Source: Rutpela maculata
Lineage: Eukaryota > Arthropoda > Insecta > Coleoptera > Cerambycidae
Reading direction: 5' to 3'
DNA length: 64,000 nt
NCBI GenBank assembly: GCA_936432065.2
Contig: OW386291.2
Location: forward strand, 11,633,821-11,697,820
In this document: piece after piece, positions 1-11,815 of the stretch
How positions within the stretch are numbered: position 1 is the stretch's first letter
Layout of the letters: each line of letters starts with the position of its first letter
Translations under genes and position numbers: made by a program
The notes under the pieces: model-generated
The model's database searches: none
The model's input: the letters and a program-made list of their open reading frames with translations, nothing else
What the model was told of the DNA's origin: nothing

Positions 1-1080
1 GAGATAATTTTTTTAAATTACTGGCTAATTAGAGTAACAAAATGGCGACCATTTTATATAAAAAAATATAAATACGCATATTTTTCCGTCATAACTTCTT
101 TATTTCTTATGCTACAGGAACGAGTAAAAAATAATTTGAAAGCGCAATTAATTGTCTTTAATTTGATTTCTAAGCATGCGTGACGTAGGTGTCACAATTT
201 CTGAGATATTTAACATTTAAACTGCATTTTTCGTCTTATAAACGTTTGGACGCCATTTGTAAACTTTCATATTTCCGAAACTATTAAATCTATGTAAATA
301 AATAAAGAAGCGAAATTCATTATCAGTTTATAAGCTTTATTTTTGGTCTTTACCCATTTTTGAATAAAACTAATATTTATTGAGATATTTGGAAAAGGAA
401 AAAAAATACGTTTAATCGAAAGTACCTTTATAGTTTAAACTGTATTTTTTTCTAAAGCAAGTGCTGTATATAAACCAAAAAATTTGAGCATTTACGTCAT
501 GCTATATATTAACGAGAATTAGTGTTTGATATTTCTTTTTTTTTAATTACTGGCTAATTACAGTAACAAAATGGCGACGTCGTTATTAAAAAAATGTGTA
601 GACGCACATTGCTTCGGTTATAACTTCTTTGTTTTTTATGCTACAGAAGCAAATAAAAAACAGTTGAAAGCTTAATTAATAACCTATTATTCTACCTATT
701 AGCATCCTTGACGTAGGTGTCACAGTTTCTGTGATATTTAACTCTCACTCTAAATAATTATCTTATGAACTATTGGATGCCAAATGCAAACTTAAATATC
801 TCCGAAATTATTAATCCTACATCAATAAACAAAAAATATAATTAATTCCCAGTTTGTACTATCTGTAATTGGTCTATACCATTTTTTCGATAAAGTAATA
901 CTTTTCGAGATACTTGACGAAAGCTGTTTGGAAATACTTTTTTTTTAAGTTAAAATCGCAATTTAGAAGTCGTTATAACTTAAAAACTATCAATTTATGT
1001 GAAAAATTGCATAGAACCTTTTCTTCTTAAAATTTGATTCTACTTCAGTTCCAATAAATATATATATTTTTAAGTGCCAT
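1..1080. repeat. Interspersed repeat, two diverged tandem units
   Basis: Two related units of about 540 bp lie head to tail, one starting near 6 and one near 536. Both contain 'actggctaatta', then 'aacaaaatggcgac', 'ataacttcttt', a 'gctacag' stretch, 'tgacgtaggtgtcac' and 'gagatatttaac'. Related diverged copies occur near 17860-18300 (reverse) and 38220-38700. No coding capacity is seen. The family is not one I can name. Confidence 0.7.
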
Positions 1081-1818
1081 CCCCTGAGAGGGGGTGGCAT
1101 CCACCCCCTATAAATTAGCAAGCCCCCGCATAATATAGAAATTTGTCTGTAAAACATTTACTATTATACTGCCAAAAATGAACGAAATCCCTTCAATATG
1201 ACATTATGCCGAAGTTTTGCATATTTTTTACCTCTAGGTACTGTACTAATAGAGGAATGGTAGATAAAATACTGTACATCAAAAGAGGAATACGACAAAA
1301 CTTCAAAATGTTAATTCTACTTCATGCCTATCGTTCGACCTCTTTCAAATTCTATAGTATAACATATTACAAATATATTGCGGAAGTTGTCTTATGTGGA
1401 GGATTTTATTTTATCTATCAGTACATTAAAAATTAATTTCCTGAAAAAATACACTTTAAACAATCTGCCAAGTTATTTACGTAAAACTGTCCTCTCCATT
1501 TGGTACTTTCTAATTGTGGATTAACTTTTCTATAGGAAGACCACTCTGTATATCTTTTGAATAAAAATATACAATCTAAATCGAATCTAAAATAAACTTT
1601 TTATGGGGATAGAGCCAAACAAAATGGGACACACTGTACAAGAAAAATAGTAACCTAATATGTTGCATTAATACATTATTGTATGACAGCTTAATTTAAA
1701 CTTGTCTAAGCCATGCGTTTTCTTTCATTTGCACAACCAATGTCATTTTTTAATGCCCGTTATATATTTTTATTACCATACTATTTTATTACTTTCTGGT
1801 TTGGTTATTAAATTTTAC

Positions 1819-2032
1819 CTATCGAAAATGATTTTCCTCTCTCCTCAAATGTAAGTTGAACTATATTAGTAGCAGATACTCCAAATCCAGCAGTTAAACT
1901 ATCACCAAGTGCTCCAATAACATCTATATCACCTGGCCGAACTTCGTGGGCGGTTCTTGGAATTTCCTTACTTCTAGTCATAATATTCAGGTCACATGGA
2001 AATTTCATTTTTTTAGGAACTAATAATTGCTT
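1819..2032 (-). CDS. Phospholipase B1-like GDSL lipase, exon 2
   Basis: Internal exon of a secreted or membrane-anchored GDSL-family esterase of the phospholipase B1 type, which hydrolyses acyl chains from phospholipids outside the cell. The minus-strand exon is bounded by an acceptor (tgttcttttcag, AG just above 2032) and a donor (gtaaaa just below 1819). It is open in the frame that follows exon 1 (phase 0). The product contains RPGDIDVIGALGDSLTAG; GDSLTAG is the GDSL block with the nucleophilic serine, and the preceding RPGDIDVIGALG is characteristic of animal phospholipase B1-like proteins. The exon ends in phase 1. Later exons with the catalytic Asp/His are not found in 1-1818, so the gene continues beyond the window or across repeats. 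Product name rests on family knowledge; substrate is inferred. Confidence 0.82.
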
Positions 2033-5000
2033 CTGAAAAGAACATATCATAATAATTTAAAAAATTACAATCAACTGTTAGTATTTTGAAAAAAAATTAA
2101 CTGCCTGTACCTAAAAGAGATTAGGCAAAAAATTGTGTTTCGTGTCAGAGTTATTTCTATTGTTGCTAACATCGTAAGGTATTCCTTTCAGGACCACAAC
2201 CAAACGGTGATTGGCCAGGTCTCAGCCCAGGTAAAACTATTTGAGCCTTGATAAAAAACACTCTAGGACCGTTTTGGGGCAAAATGTCGGCTATGAACGT
2301 TACTATTGTTACTAACTTTGTACCTCATCTATAAGAATTTCCTCTAAGTTCTATGCATAAGTAACAGAAAACTAAGTTAGTTAGTTAGTTCGGCTATTGT
2401 CCCAGAGATGGCGCGCGCGATGTCATAATCTAGAAACGTAGGGAAACATAGTGACATCTAGTGGAACATTGTAGAAAGATGCAGAAGGATCCAGAATCAA
2501 TTACCTAGGAGTGTAAATAGAAAGCGAGAACAAGTAGGCAAAGTGCAGTAATTATTTGTTGTAATTAGTATGTAAGTTAATAAATTAGTGTTTAGCGTTA
2601 CCCTGGTGTTATAATTTCCGGATCCACGATCCAGGGTGTTTACAAAACACTATTGAGGTTTGGCCTGGCAAGAATAGAATGTGTCCTGGTTAATATTTAC
2701 TTCCGGCTACGGCCCTGTTTCGTCTAGCTTAGTGATAGTACCTCCTATGGTTCCTTCCTTGTTTTAAGAATAAAGTAACTTTATGTAACTTGTATTATCA
2801 ATATATTTATTTCAATCAACTCTCAACTTATTTAAGCAATGCTTGATTTTTTTCATAATATTTAGTTAATTGAAAATGTGAATAAACTACTGTTTGACTG
2901 TTTGTTCTAAGGGTTTTCTGGCTGTGAATGAGCCTTTCCCACGTAATTGAACTTGATGTTTATTTGGTCATAAATCATTTATTAACACCTAATAAATTTT
3001 GCATATACACGTCATATCGTATAATATTTTAATTTTAAAAGGATATTTTAAAAATAAAAATATTGCCTAATTTACTCCATATTTCAAACAATTAAACGCG
3101 CTCAAATTACGTCATGGGCGGACACTCCAATCAAAATTAAACAATTTCCGGTTTCATACGAACATTAACCGAACCTGTTGACATTTCTGAATTTTACATC
3201 TCGTCTGGAAACCTACCGATGAGACTATTTCCACGTTGCCTAATGTATATGAATGTTTAACGTTATAGGAAATGCTTTAATTATTTCACTAAAGAATGTC
3301 TACTTTTTATCTCCGCTTTTAAAAATAATGAATTTCCATTGAACAATACCAGCACCACCACCTACTATAATAAAAATGATAATAATTAACAGAAGAAACA
3401 CACTTTATATGTCGGCTCTCAACAAATAACTGACACTTGGCAAAACAGATGGAAATAAAATAAAAGATAGGTTATGTTCTCTTATTTATGTTGTAATCGC
3501 ACGTATCTAGTATTTTGACTTTGAGACTTTGTTTCTTACGAATTATTTAAAAGTGTGTGTATACTGTGTAGAGATTAAAATGGAGAAAGGTTTTAAGAAG
3601 GCAACAAGAGATAATCCTCCTATTAGATTATTGACAGTGAAATGGTGAATGACTTTTAAAAACTAAGCGAGTTATTAATTAGCACCTAAACTTTCATTTA
3701 ACCTAAAGTGAACACTGAAATAGAGTCTTGTTTATTCAATATACTAAAAGAAGTATTAATAGATGAAAATGATGAAAAAGTGTTATCCTGTGAATGTCCT
3801 GTCATGTCTGTCAATTCGGCAAAGCTAGAAAGAGGCAAACAGTTATACGTACAATCTGCTCATATATGTAGTCTCTACTAAGTGTGCTAGAGTATACTGA
3901 TTGGTCCGTTCGCCCAATGCGTCATCAGTGGAGAAATATTGCCGCCAATTTTAAATTCATATAACATAATATTTTTTCTGCAGAAAAGAAGCAAATTTCT
4001 CAAAAAAGAAAAAAATACGGGTGAGTTTTTTTAAAGAGAACTTAATTCAAATATTCAATTAAAAAAGAACGTGTGAAAGGCCCATTTTATTATTTCTAAA
4101 ATTCGTATTTCACATGGAGTATGACGATTTTTCAAAATTATTACATATTTATAACTTAAATAACTTTAAGGACCGGTTTATCAATATAGGGTTAGGACAG
4201 TTTGTCCCGGGGCTAAGCGCTAATACTCCAGTCAAATTAGAACAAATTTCAATGCGTGACGGAAAGAACTGATAAAGTTTTGAAACTTGGCAAGGATGTT
4301 CATTAAGGTTTACTATTGAACATACTAAAAGTCCTGGACTCAGTCTGTTGCGCTCGAGCCGCCATCTTGAAAAGATGGCACTCTGATTCAGTTTTTTGCT
4401 TATATCTCTCTAACCATTAGCGATATCGAAATTATATGTATATAAAAAATGAAGCTCATAAAATTCTATACAAATAGTTTTAATTGGATCGGTGAAGTCT
4501 TTCGAAGTTAGGGCCGGTGAACTCAACCTGGTTCCTCTTCCTCGTCGGAGTTGGAAAGCGCGAGAGAAATATAGCTAGCTGTTCTTGCTAACATGTGAAT
4601 AATGTCCTTTAGGGACTGAACATATCCTAAATATCATACAGCACTTATTACATGAGCAGAATATCCAACTATGTGACATCAATTTTTACAAGAGCAGCAA
4701 TATTCTGGAATGGCAAAAATACACATGACTAATGAGTTCTCTAAAATGTCAAACTTGGATGCTTCGAAATGTCAAGAATAAAAGACGTTCACACTGGTTT
4801 CTCAAGAGTGTAGGATCTCAGAAGTTTTAATCGCCTACTGTCCATGGTACTAATTTTGATACCTCCTTATTTCATATGTGTCTAAACCCTACTCACTCAG
4901 GGCATAGGGGCATGGTCTTTTAACACCACTTTTTTCTTCCTCATTTGTTCTCATTCATTTTCGATACATATTGCATATTCTAATATAAATTATATTAATA

Positions 5001-5114
5001 TTTTTTATATGAATAACTTAGGTATGTTGCTTAAATCGCTTTTTATAAGCTGCAGTTTATTTTAATTGTAAACAACATTGTCTCCTAACAAAATTGAATT
5101 GAACTGATACTTAC
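2033..5114 (-). other. Intron of the phospholipase B1-like gene, repeat-filled
   Basis: No exon-like ORF is seen. It holds old repeat pieces, including a possible solo-LTR-like stretch around 2380-2650 (GC-richer, with no provable ends or TSD) and, at 4171, a single end 'ggaccggtttatca' shared with the MITE at 31147. Confidence 0.55.
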
Positions 5115-5297
5115 ATTTTTTCGTTTCAATAATTGACGATTTCCTCTGCTTGTTACATCCGTTCTTAACACATTGCTGGTAAATCCTCGAAAAATTCTAT
5201 ATATGGGTAAATAGTTATCCAAAAAACTGTGTTCATCTTCACAACTACATACTTGCAGGAAACATACCAAGCAGATAGTAAACCAAGCTGTTCTCAT
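5115..5297 (-). CDS. Phospholipase B1-like protein, first coding exon (signal peptide)
   Basis: Begins with ATG on the minus strand and encodes 61 residues. The N-terminus MRTAWFTICLVCFLQVCSC is a clear signal peptide with a hydrophobic core and a Cys/Ser cleavage region, so the product enters the secretory pathway. The exon ends exactly at a strong donor (gtaagtat) in phase 0, matching the phase of the GDSL exon at 1819-2032. The section 'YRIFRGFTSNVLRTD' resembles the linker that precedes the GDSL domain in insect phospholipase B1-like proteins. The 3.1-kb intron between the exons is filled with repeats. No obvious TATA box is seen upstream. The link between the exons is inferred from strand, phase and family logic. 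Confidence 0.72.
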
Positions 5298-5828
5298 TAT
5301 TGATCAATGTTTCAACTTTCATTGGTTTTGATTATAACACAATACCATTAGTTGATCATGCTCCAGTATCAAGATAGCCTGGAAAATATAAAAGAAGTAG
5401 CTGAAAATACAAGAAAGCTAATAGTACAATATTCTTCGTGGACTTATTGAAGTGATTATAAAATTGTTGAATATTTTATAGGATATTCTGCCGTTTTTTG
5501 AAAATAAGTTAATTCTTTTAGGTATAATTGCTATCTTTTTATCTCGGTTGTCTCTGATGATGCCAGCTTGGCTGGTGAAACGTTTTTTAGTATACTCTGC
5601 AATGTTTTTGTTTTGTCTTATGAGATGTCGCAACCCTATTCATGTACATACCGTCCTTAATTTGACGAGTCTAGGTTTACCAATGTGATAAAAATATACT
5701 TTACACTTCAACGAAGTGCTATAACTCAATTGCTTATAGTTCTCCCTATATGGACACAAACACATTGGCGTAATTCATATTAAGTAATAACAATAGAAAA
5801 CGCTGCCTTAAACTTTTGCTGTGTTATT
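5298..5828. other. Upstream region of the phospholipase gene, no gene seen
   Basis: AT-rich sequence between the first phospholipase exon and a LINE relic. The only open frames are short and unrecognised. A promoter must lie somewhere on the minus strand here or further up, but no motif can be assigned confidently. Confidence 0.4.
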
Positions 5829-5945
5829 ATGTCTGAGGATTGGTCAGGTCTTTATAAAATTACAGATATAGATGAAGCATACAAATACTTTTACAACACT
5901 TTTTTGAAATACTTTAACATACATTTTCCTTTACGGAAATAAAAA
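5829..5945 (+). pseudogene. LINE ORF2 relic (between endonuclease and RT domains)
   Basis: A short frame starting MSEDWSGLYKITDIDEAYKY resembles the stretch between endonuclease and RT domains of jockey/CR1-type LINE ORF2 proteins, where a 'W...Y..TDVNEAY..F' pattern recurs. It stops after about 38 codons with no RT following. Treated as a degenerate fragment. Confidence 0.45.
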
Positions 5946-6049
5946 TAATAATTATAGGAGGGGACAAGTAAAGAATGATGTCAAAGTTTGAAGTACTAAG
6001 CTTAAAGATTTACATAACTTAACAGAAACCTACTCCGAATTGACATCTG

Positions 6050-6840
6050 TGTACAAAAAACCGCTGCCAAAGGAATCACTACGTCCACATCCAGTTTTCC
6101 TATCTCTTACAACGAAAAAAATTTTGATACTATATTTGCACTCCAGTATGTGAAATAATTGTTCATAGAACATTAATAATATAATATTTAAAATTGTCTA
6201 CTCCAAAAACCTATAAAACGATATGTCACACCGGAAGTGGGGGTGGTTGGTGGTGGTGGAGGATAGCAGTGAGGGTGACTGATGTAAAGAAAATTGAGGC
6301 CTTTGGTTTTTGTACATACACTAAATCACGATTTTATTTTCTTACCCTCTTTAATAATGGGGCGAGGGTGGTAATGGGGATGAGAGTGATGCTGTAAATG
6401 GGGGTAAATAGGTAAAGTAAGCAAGTAAGAGTCCATTAAATTCGGATTTAGTATATGTTATGTATGCTTACTTTACATATTTACCCAACGTTGTCCGTAC
6501 TGTCAGGAAAAGTAAGAAATAAAAAAATATATCACTAAAATATAATAGAGAATAGTCAAGATCCAGAATATATTCTTGTTACTTGCACGTAGTAGAGTGG
6601 AAGTATGGTAACCATAAAAAACCAATATTCTGTTCAAATAGACTTAAAATGTCATGAAATTATGTCTGACGGCTTGTCTGTCTGTCTGTAGTTTTTTTTG
6701 TGTGCGCGATTATTCTGGAACGGTTTATGATATTGACTTGAAATTTGGTAAAACTATGTATTATAACGAAGTTTGGAACTAGATTATATTTTGATCTTTA
6801 TTCCGTTGAAGATTAGGGAGCGGGGGGGCGGATATAAATG
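6050..6840. repeat. Two partial copies of the 'acttccac' repeat, opposite orientations
   Basis: 6055-6400 matches the forward start of a family also found at 14765, 28975, 30418 and 46205: 'ccgctgcc(c/a)aaggaatcactac', then the 'aataatggggtggggg' stretch. 6590-6840 matches the other end in reverse: 'gtggaagtat', 'cttaaaatgtcatgaa', CTGT repeats, 'gtgcgcg', 'gaacggttta'. Both are diverged. No coding function. Confidence 0.65.
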
Positions 6841-7452
6841 GAAGCAGGTAAACCAAACAAATTAAAAGTCCATAAATTTGGGATTTTCCGAAATTCCAAA
6901 ATTTAAAAAAATAGGAAAACTCATGGTGGATAGTTAATGCTGTCGTGCTGGAGATCGGACGTGTGCGGAGATGCTCCAGATCAAACTACAGAAAAGTCAG
7001 TTAATTCACACATAAAATTGTCAAAAATGAACTAAACTACTAAAGTAAAAAATCCGTAAGAATATATTGTGAAATCGAAGTTTAAAGTTAATATATAATA
7101 CACATTTAGTGGTAAAGTGTAGTGAATAAAAATAATAGTTGTAACATAAAGTTTCCATCAAGTGCACCCAATATTAAAACATGTGTGCATAGAGGCTGTA
7201 AAAAGGCAGGGATCGATGCTACCCACCTCCGTCAACTAGACAATAATTTACAACGCAAGATAAAGAAACCAAGGGTATGGATAGCATCTAATAAGTGTGT
7301 TAAAGCATTGTTGACTCTGTTTTTGAGTGTTGTTCTCGAATAAGCTGTTTAAAATATGTAAGCGCGTAAACTCAACGTTGCCATATTTAATAAAATTGCA
7401 CATTTCTGGGATCTGCTGTTAGTGATAAATTTTTCCTCGTTTCTACTAAAAC

Positions 7453-8322
7453 ATGACAAACTATGATGAAATGTTTAGTAAAATATTAAAAGCCCTAAAG
7501 GAGCAAACCGATGAGTTGAAAAGTGATATGCAGCAAATAAAATCACAAATTTCAGAGGAAGCTGTCATAACTCGTCAGAAAGTACATGAAATAGAAATAA
7601 ATCAAAGTAAACTCAAGAATAATATACTACATCTAGAGAGAACCACGAGAAAAAACAATATCATAATATTTGGTTTGGAAGTAGAAAATCAAAACCTAGT
7701 AGCTTCGGTCATTGAAAAATTAAACGAACTACTGGAAATTTCATTATGTGAAAATGATATAAATGATATATACAAATTAAATAAAAGAAAAATAGCACCA
7801 ATAAAAGTAGAATTTATATCCTTCCTAAAAAAGAAAATAGTTTTTGGCTCTGTGAAAAAATTGAAAGGAAAAAATATACACATTAACAACGATCTGTGTA
7901 AGGAAGACCAGGAAAAGCAAAAAGTACTACGCAATCACCTAAAACAAGCAAAAGAAAAGGGTTATGATGCATATGTAACAAACGGGAAAATTATAATAAA
8001 TAACGAAACATTCACACCGGAGCAATTAGAAGAAAGCCTTGCTCCTGAAATACCATCTGATCAAATACCATCAGATAATAACGAGGATCGTCCTACAAAT
8101 AGCGGGCCCCCTTCCCAAACACCCATATCAAGAAATAGTCAACCTCAAACAGATTATACACTAAATAACGAAGTAAAAAATCCAAGCAATATACCAGAAA
8201 AGAAAAGGTTCAATGTGTCAAAACAAAAATCGGAAATACAAAGGAAAGTGACTAGATCGATTTCCACAAGTGCAGATCCTGGAAGTTCCATAAAAACACT
8301 TGAAAAGGCTAAAGTAAAATAA
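7453..8322 (+). CDS. LINE ORF1 protein (coiled coil, nucleic-acid chaperone type)
   Basis: 289 residues starting at an ATG. Residues 1-70 are heptad-rich and charged, predicting a coiled coil. Next comes RTTRKNNIIIFGLE (about 60-75), the opening strand of the RRM-like domain found in many insect LINE ORF1 proteins, followed by a basic domain to about 185. The C-terminal third is Pro/Ser/Asn-rich and looks disordered. There is no CCHC knuckle. The likely role is binding element RNA in a ribonucleoprotein that assists target-primed reverse transcription. It ends 112 bp before ORF2. Confidence 0.78.
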   Translation: MTNYDEMFSKILKALKEQTDELKSDMQQIKSQISEEAVITRQKVHEIEINQSKLKNNILHLERTTRKNNIIIFGLEVENQNLVASVIEKLNELLEISLCENDINDIYKLNKRKIAPIKVEFISFLKKKIVFGSVKKLKGKNIHINNDLCKEDQEKQKVLRNHLKQAKEKGYDAYVTNGKIIINNETFTPEQLEESLAPEIPSDQIPSDNNEDRPTNSGPPSQTPISRNSQPQTDYTLNNEVKNPSNIPEKKRFNVSKQKSEIQRKVTRSISTSADPGSSIKTLEKAKVK

Positions 8323-8387
8323 CTCGATCAATTCTATTAACAACTAACTATTAAGGTACAAGTAATTAGATTATCTGATAATTTTTC

Positions 8388-8388
<1 letters not shown>

Positions 8389-8418
<30 letters not shown>

Positions 8419-8434
8419 TGTATGTATATATATA
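8389..8434 (+). repeat. Poly-A then (TA)n microsatellite between LINE ORFs
   Basis: An A tract of about 14 bases followed by roughly 15 TA/TATG units directly precedes the ORF2 start codon. It separates the two ORFs. Whether it affects translation of ORF2 is unknown. Confidence 0.85.
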
Positions 8435-11383
8435 ATGAATCAGTATATAAGAGATTATAATTACGCACCTTTTAATACAACAGTATTTGACAATGTTGTT
8501 AAGTTTAATGAAATTACGAAAAAATATGAGAAATCTTACTTCAATTTATATCATCAAAACATAAGAAGTCTAGCAAAAAATTTAGATGAACTGAAAGTTT
8601 TAATTAGCCAAATTCATGTTCAATTTGATTGCCTAATTTTATCAGAAACGTGGAAAATTCTGGATCCAACTTTTTTAAGCATAGATGGTTATGACATTGT
8701 TTACAGCAATGGTGATATCAACAAAAACGATGGGGTCGTGGCATACATAAAAAGTTCAGCAAACTACACTGTTGATATTATTTCTATTGATATATGTCGG
8801 GTTTTACAAATTAAAATGGTATTCGAAAATAAAACTATTATTATAACAGCAATATATAGACCACCATCCACTTGCACAGAAAATTTTATTGTGGAACTAA
8901 GGAATTATTTAGAAAGATCAAAGTCACTAAACTCGGACTATCATATAATAATTGGTGATATAAATATAAATATTTTACAAGATAATAATGATATAACAAA
9001 TGACTACTTAAATGCTTTATATGAATTCAATTTTATATCCACTATAAATAAAATCACTAGACCACAGGGAATTTCGGGAAGTTGCCTAGATCATATATTC
9101 GTAAAAACTAATACTAAGAACACAAACCATGCTTTTTCAACACACATTCTACAAACATATCTAACAGATCATTTTCCTACCACAATTAGCATACCAACAA
9201 ATATTTCGGAAAATATACAAAATGTCAATCATCAAAACATATTAAAATGTATAAACTTCAAAAATTTAAAATCGGATTTAAAAAAATACAATTGGAATTC
9301 TTATTACGATATATCTGATGTAAATATAGCAACAGCACATTTTCTATCTGTAATAAATAAAGTATTAAAAAACAACACGGATATAAAAAGAATAAAACGT
9401 AAAGAGGTTAAAAGAAAAAGTTGGATTACTTCAGGGCTAGTCAAATCAATAAATAGAAGAGATGAACTTTATAAAAAACATAAACAACATCCGGATAATA
9501 TTGCATTTAGGGTAGAATTTATTCAATATAGAAACAACTTAACAAATTTAATTAATATTACAAAAATCAATTATTATAAATCAAAAATTCAAAAAAACAA
9601 TGATAGTAAAAATGTATGGAATGTTGTTAAAGAAATTAGTAATACAAAAAATAAAGAAACTCATGTTAAACAAATACAAGTAGAACACGGCGATATTATA
9701 CAGGGTGATTTAGAAATTGCTAATAATTTTAATGATTATTTTTCTAATGTTGGAATGAACCTAGCACGTAAAATCGTTAAACCGCCAACACCCCCTCCGC
9801 GAATGCAGAGAGAGCCACAGACCATATTTCTTGAACCTACGGAGGAAAAAGAAATTATTTCAGTCATTAAAACGCTTAAAATAAATAAAGCTCCTGGATC
9901 CGACATGATTAAAGCCGAGACAATTCAACAAATTGCTGATGAAATTGCATCTCCCTTAGTATTTTTAATAAATAAAATCATAGAAACCGGTATTTGCCCC
10001 TCAGAATTTAAAACTGCTCTTATAAAGCCTTTATACAAAAATGGAGATAAACTGCAAGTTTCTAACTATAGACCAATTTCATTAATATCCAATTTCGCAA
10101 AAATATTCGAAAAAATAATAAAAAATAGAATAATGAAATATATCAATTCTAACGAATTATTATCAGGTAGACAATTTGGTTTTAGAGAAGGGAAGTCTAC
10201 GGAAGATGCAATTTCTTCACTAACAGCAGAAATTTACAAAGCACTAGACGACAATAAAGTCTCTTTATGTGTGTTTCTGGATCTGGCTAAGGCATTCGAC
10301 ACTGTTAGTCACTCGCAGTTGTTGGATGCCTTAGAATATCTAGGCTTTCGAGGTCATGTACTGGAACTTTTTAAAAACTATCTGTCGAATCGTAAACAAG
10401 TAGTCATGATTAACAATACTCTAAGTGAGGAAAGAACTGTGCTTTATGGAGTGCCTCAGGGAACTGTGCTAGGCCCAGTTTTGTTTGTTGTTTACATAAA
10501 TAGTTTACTTAATCTCAGCGTTAATGCTTCCATTTTTAGTTTTGCAGATGATACTGCCATTTTCTTCAAAGGTGAAAATTGGGATAATTTAAAAAAAACT
10601 GTGGAAAGTGAGCTAGGTTATATAATGGACTGGTTTAATCATAAACTATTAACCCTAAATTTCAAAAAAACCGTATTTTTGCCATTTAGTTGTTATAAAA
10701 ATGGTTTGCCTAGTTATAACTCATTAAAAATAAATAACCACGGTAAGATAATAGAAATATCTTCAGCTGAATCAACGAAATATTTAGGCATAGTGATTGA
10801 TAGACATTTAAGATGGGATTTGCAAGTAAATAGCACTACACAAACTCTAAGGAGTATAATGTACAGATTCAAATATTTAAAAAACATACTAGACATACCT
10901 CTTATGAAAATGGTCTATTTTGCGCTAGTTGAATCTAGATTAATATATGGCATTCTAGGTTGGGGTGGAGTTGCTTACTGTCACCTTAAAAAATTAGACA
11001 TCATTCAGAAAAAATTCTTAAAAATACTCTTTTTAAAACCTAATACTTACCCAAGTGATGAACTTTTTTCAGAAGCGAAAGTACTGGACATAAGGCAATT
11101 ATATTTTCTTAGTGTAGTATCTAACCAACATAAAAATAAACACATGCTATCCTTTTCCCAACATCAATATGAAACCCGAAATAAAGGTAAGGCAATGGTA
11201 CCGACAGCAATCAAAACAGTAGGGCAAAGAAATTATACTTATTTGTCATCTAGACTGTACAATACATTGCCAACTGAATTACAAGATATTAAAATAAAAA
11301 AGTTATTTAAAAAAAAGACTAAAAAATACATTCTTAACTTAAATAGGCAAGAAATACATAACTTGGTTAATATTAAAAATTAA
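8435..11383 (+). CDS. LINE ORF2: APE endonuclease plus reverse transcriptase
   Basis: 982 residues, uninterrupted. The N-terminal endonuclease (about 35-245) shows LYHQNIRSL, LILSETW, AIYRPPS, IIIGDININIL, SCLDHIF and TDHFPT, the order expected for APE-type enzymes that nick target DNA. The RT domain (about 465-770) includes NKAPGSD, YRPISLIS, FGFREGKST, LDLAKAFDTVSH, GVPQGTVLGP and the catalytic FADD at residues 703-706. The C-terminal region lacks a clear CCHC finger or RNase H. Length and order are typical of jockey/CR1-like LINEs. The protein copies the element's RNA at a nicked chromosomal target. Confidence 0.92.
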   Translation: MNQYIRDYNYAPFNTTVFDNVVKFNEITKKYEKSYFNLYHQNIRSLAKNLDELKVLISQIHVQFDCLILSETWKILDPTFLSIDGYDIVYSNGDINKNDGVVAYIKSSANYTVDIISIDICRVLQIKMVFENKTIIITAIYRPPSTCTENFIVELRNYLERSKSLNSDYHIIIGDININILQDNNDITNDYLNALYEFNFISTINKITRPQGISGSCLDHIFVKTNTKNTNHAFSTHILQTYLTDHFPTTISIPTNISENIQNVNHQNILKCINFKNLKSDLKKYNWNSYYDISDVNIATAHFLSVINKVLKNNTDIKRIKRKEVKRKSWITSGLVKSINRRDELYKKHKQHPDNIAFRVEFIQYRNNLTNLINITKINYYKSKIQKNNDSKNVWNVVKEISNTKNKETHVKQIQVEHGDIIQGDLEIANNFNDYFSNVGMNLARKIVKPPTPPPRMQREPQTIFLEPTEEKEIISVIKTLKINKAPGSDMIKAETIQQIADEIASPLVFLINKIIETGICPSEFKTALIKPLYKNGDKLQVSNYRPISLISNFAKIFEKIIKNRIMKYINSNELLSGRQFGFREGKSTEDAISSLTAEIYKALDDNKVSLCVFLDLAKAFDTVSHSQLLDALEYLGFRGHVLELFKNYLSNRKQVVMINNTLSEERTVLYGVPQGTVLGPVLFVVYINSLLNLSVNASIFSFADDTAIFFKGENWDNLKKTVESELGYIMDWFNHKLLTLNFKKTVFLPFSCYKNGLPSYNSLKINNHGKIIEISSAESTKYLGIVIDRHLRWDLQVNSTTQTLRSIMYRFKYLKNILDIPLMKMVYFALVESRLIYGILGWGGVAYCHLKKLDIIQKKFLKILFLKPNTYPSDELFSEAKVLDIRQLYFLSVVSNQHKNKHMLSFSQHQYETRNKGKAMVPTAIKTVGQRNYTYLSSRLYNTLPTELQDIKIKKLFKKKTKKYILNLNRQEIHNLVNIKN

Positions 11384-11815
11384 CTTATGCAAATCTTTAT
11401 TTGTGTAAAAGTAAAGAGATGTTATATTGAGTGATAAAATTGATTTTAATATACATTATTGTTTAGTTTGAATCAGAATATGCAAAAATTTGTATCAATT
11501 TTTTTTCTTTTTCCTTTGCGAAAGTTATATGTAGAAGATTTCTTTTTTTAGGTTTTGTTATTTAGCTTAGTTGTTATTACTTACATTAATAAATACGTTG
11601 TCTAACTACTACTATTACAATTATTATAATTATTTATAATTATTAATATTTTGCATAAGGTAAATAAGCAAATTGTATCCACGTGCAAGTTTACTTTTGT
11701 GGATTATCTCCTGTTTATTTACAATATATTCTTATATACAAAATTATTGTAAACACATGTTAATTTCTTATGTAAATAAACGTATTATTATTATTATATT
11801 ATTATTATATATAAA

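Larger units (their letters stand above)
6930..11815 (+). mobile_element. Non-LTR retrotransposon (LINE), both ORFs open
   Basis: Two-ORF element with an APE-type endonuclease and RT. The 5' boundary is approximate: sequence turns GC-richer near 6930-6965 just after a repeat fragment. The 3' end is placed at a TTA/ATT-rich tail (11785-11815) after the 3' UTR. No convincing TSD was found, so ends are estimates. Neither ORF is interrupted, which suggests a young copy. It belongs to the broad jockey/CR1-type APE LINEs; the exact clade is unresolved by eye. Confidence 0.8.

Noticed and set aside
2380..2650. Solo LTR
   Set aside because: GC-richer with LTR-like look, but no TG...CA ends or target duplication could be fixed; kept only as a note in the intron entry.
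3571..3850. Transposon gene start (MEKGFKKATRD...)
   Set aside because: The frame breaks after about 20 codons and the resemblance to known repeat proteins is too weak to support.
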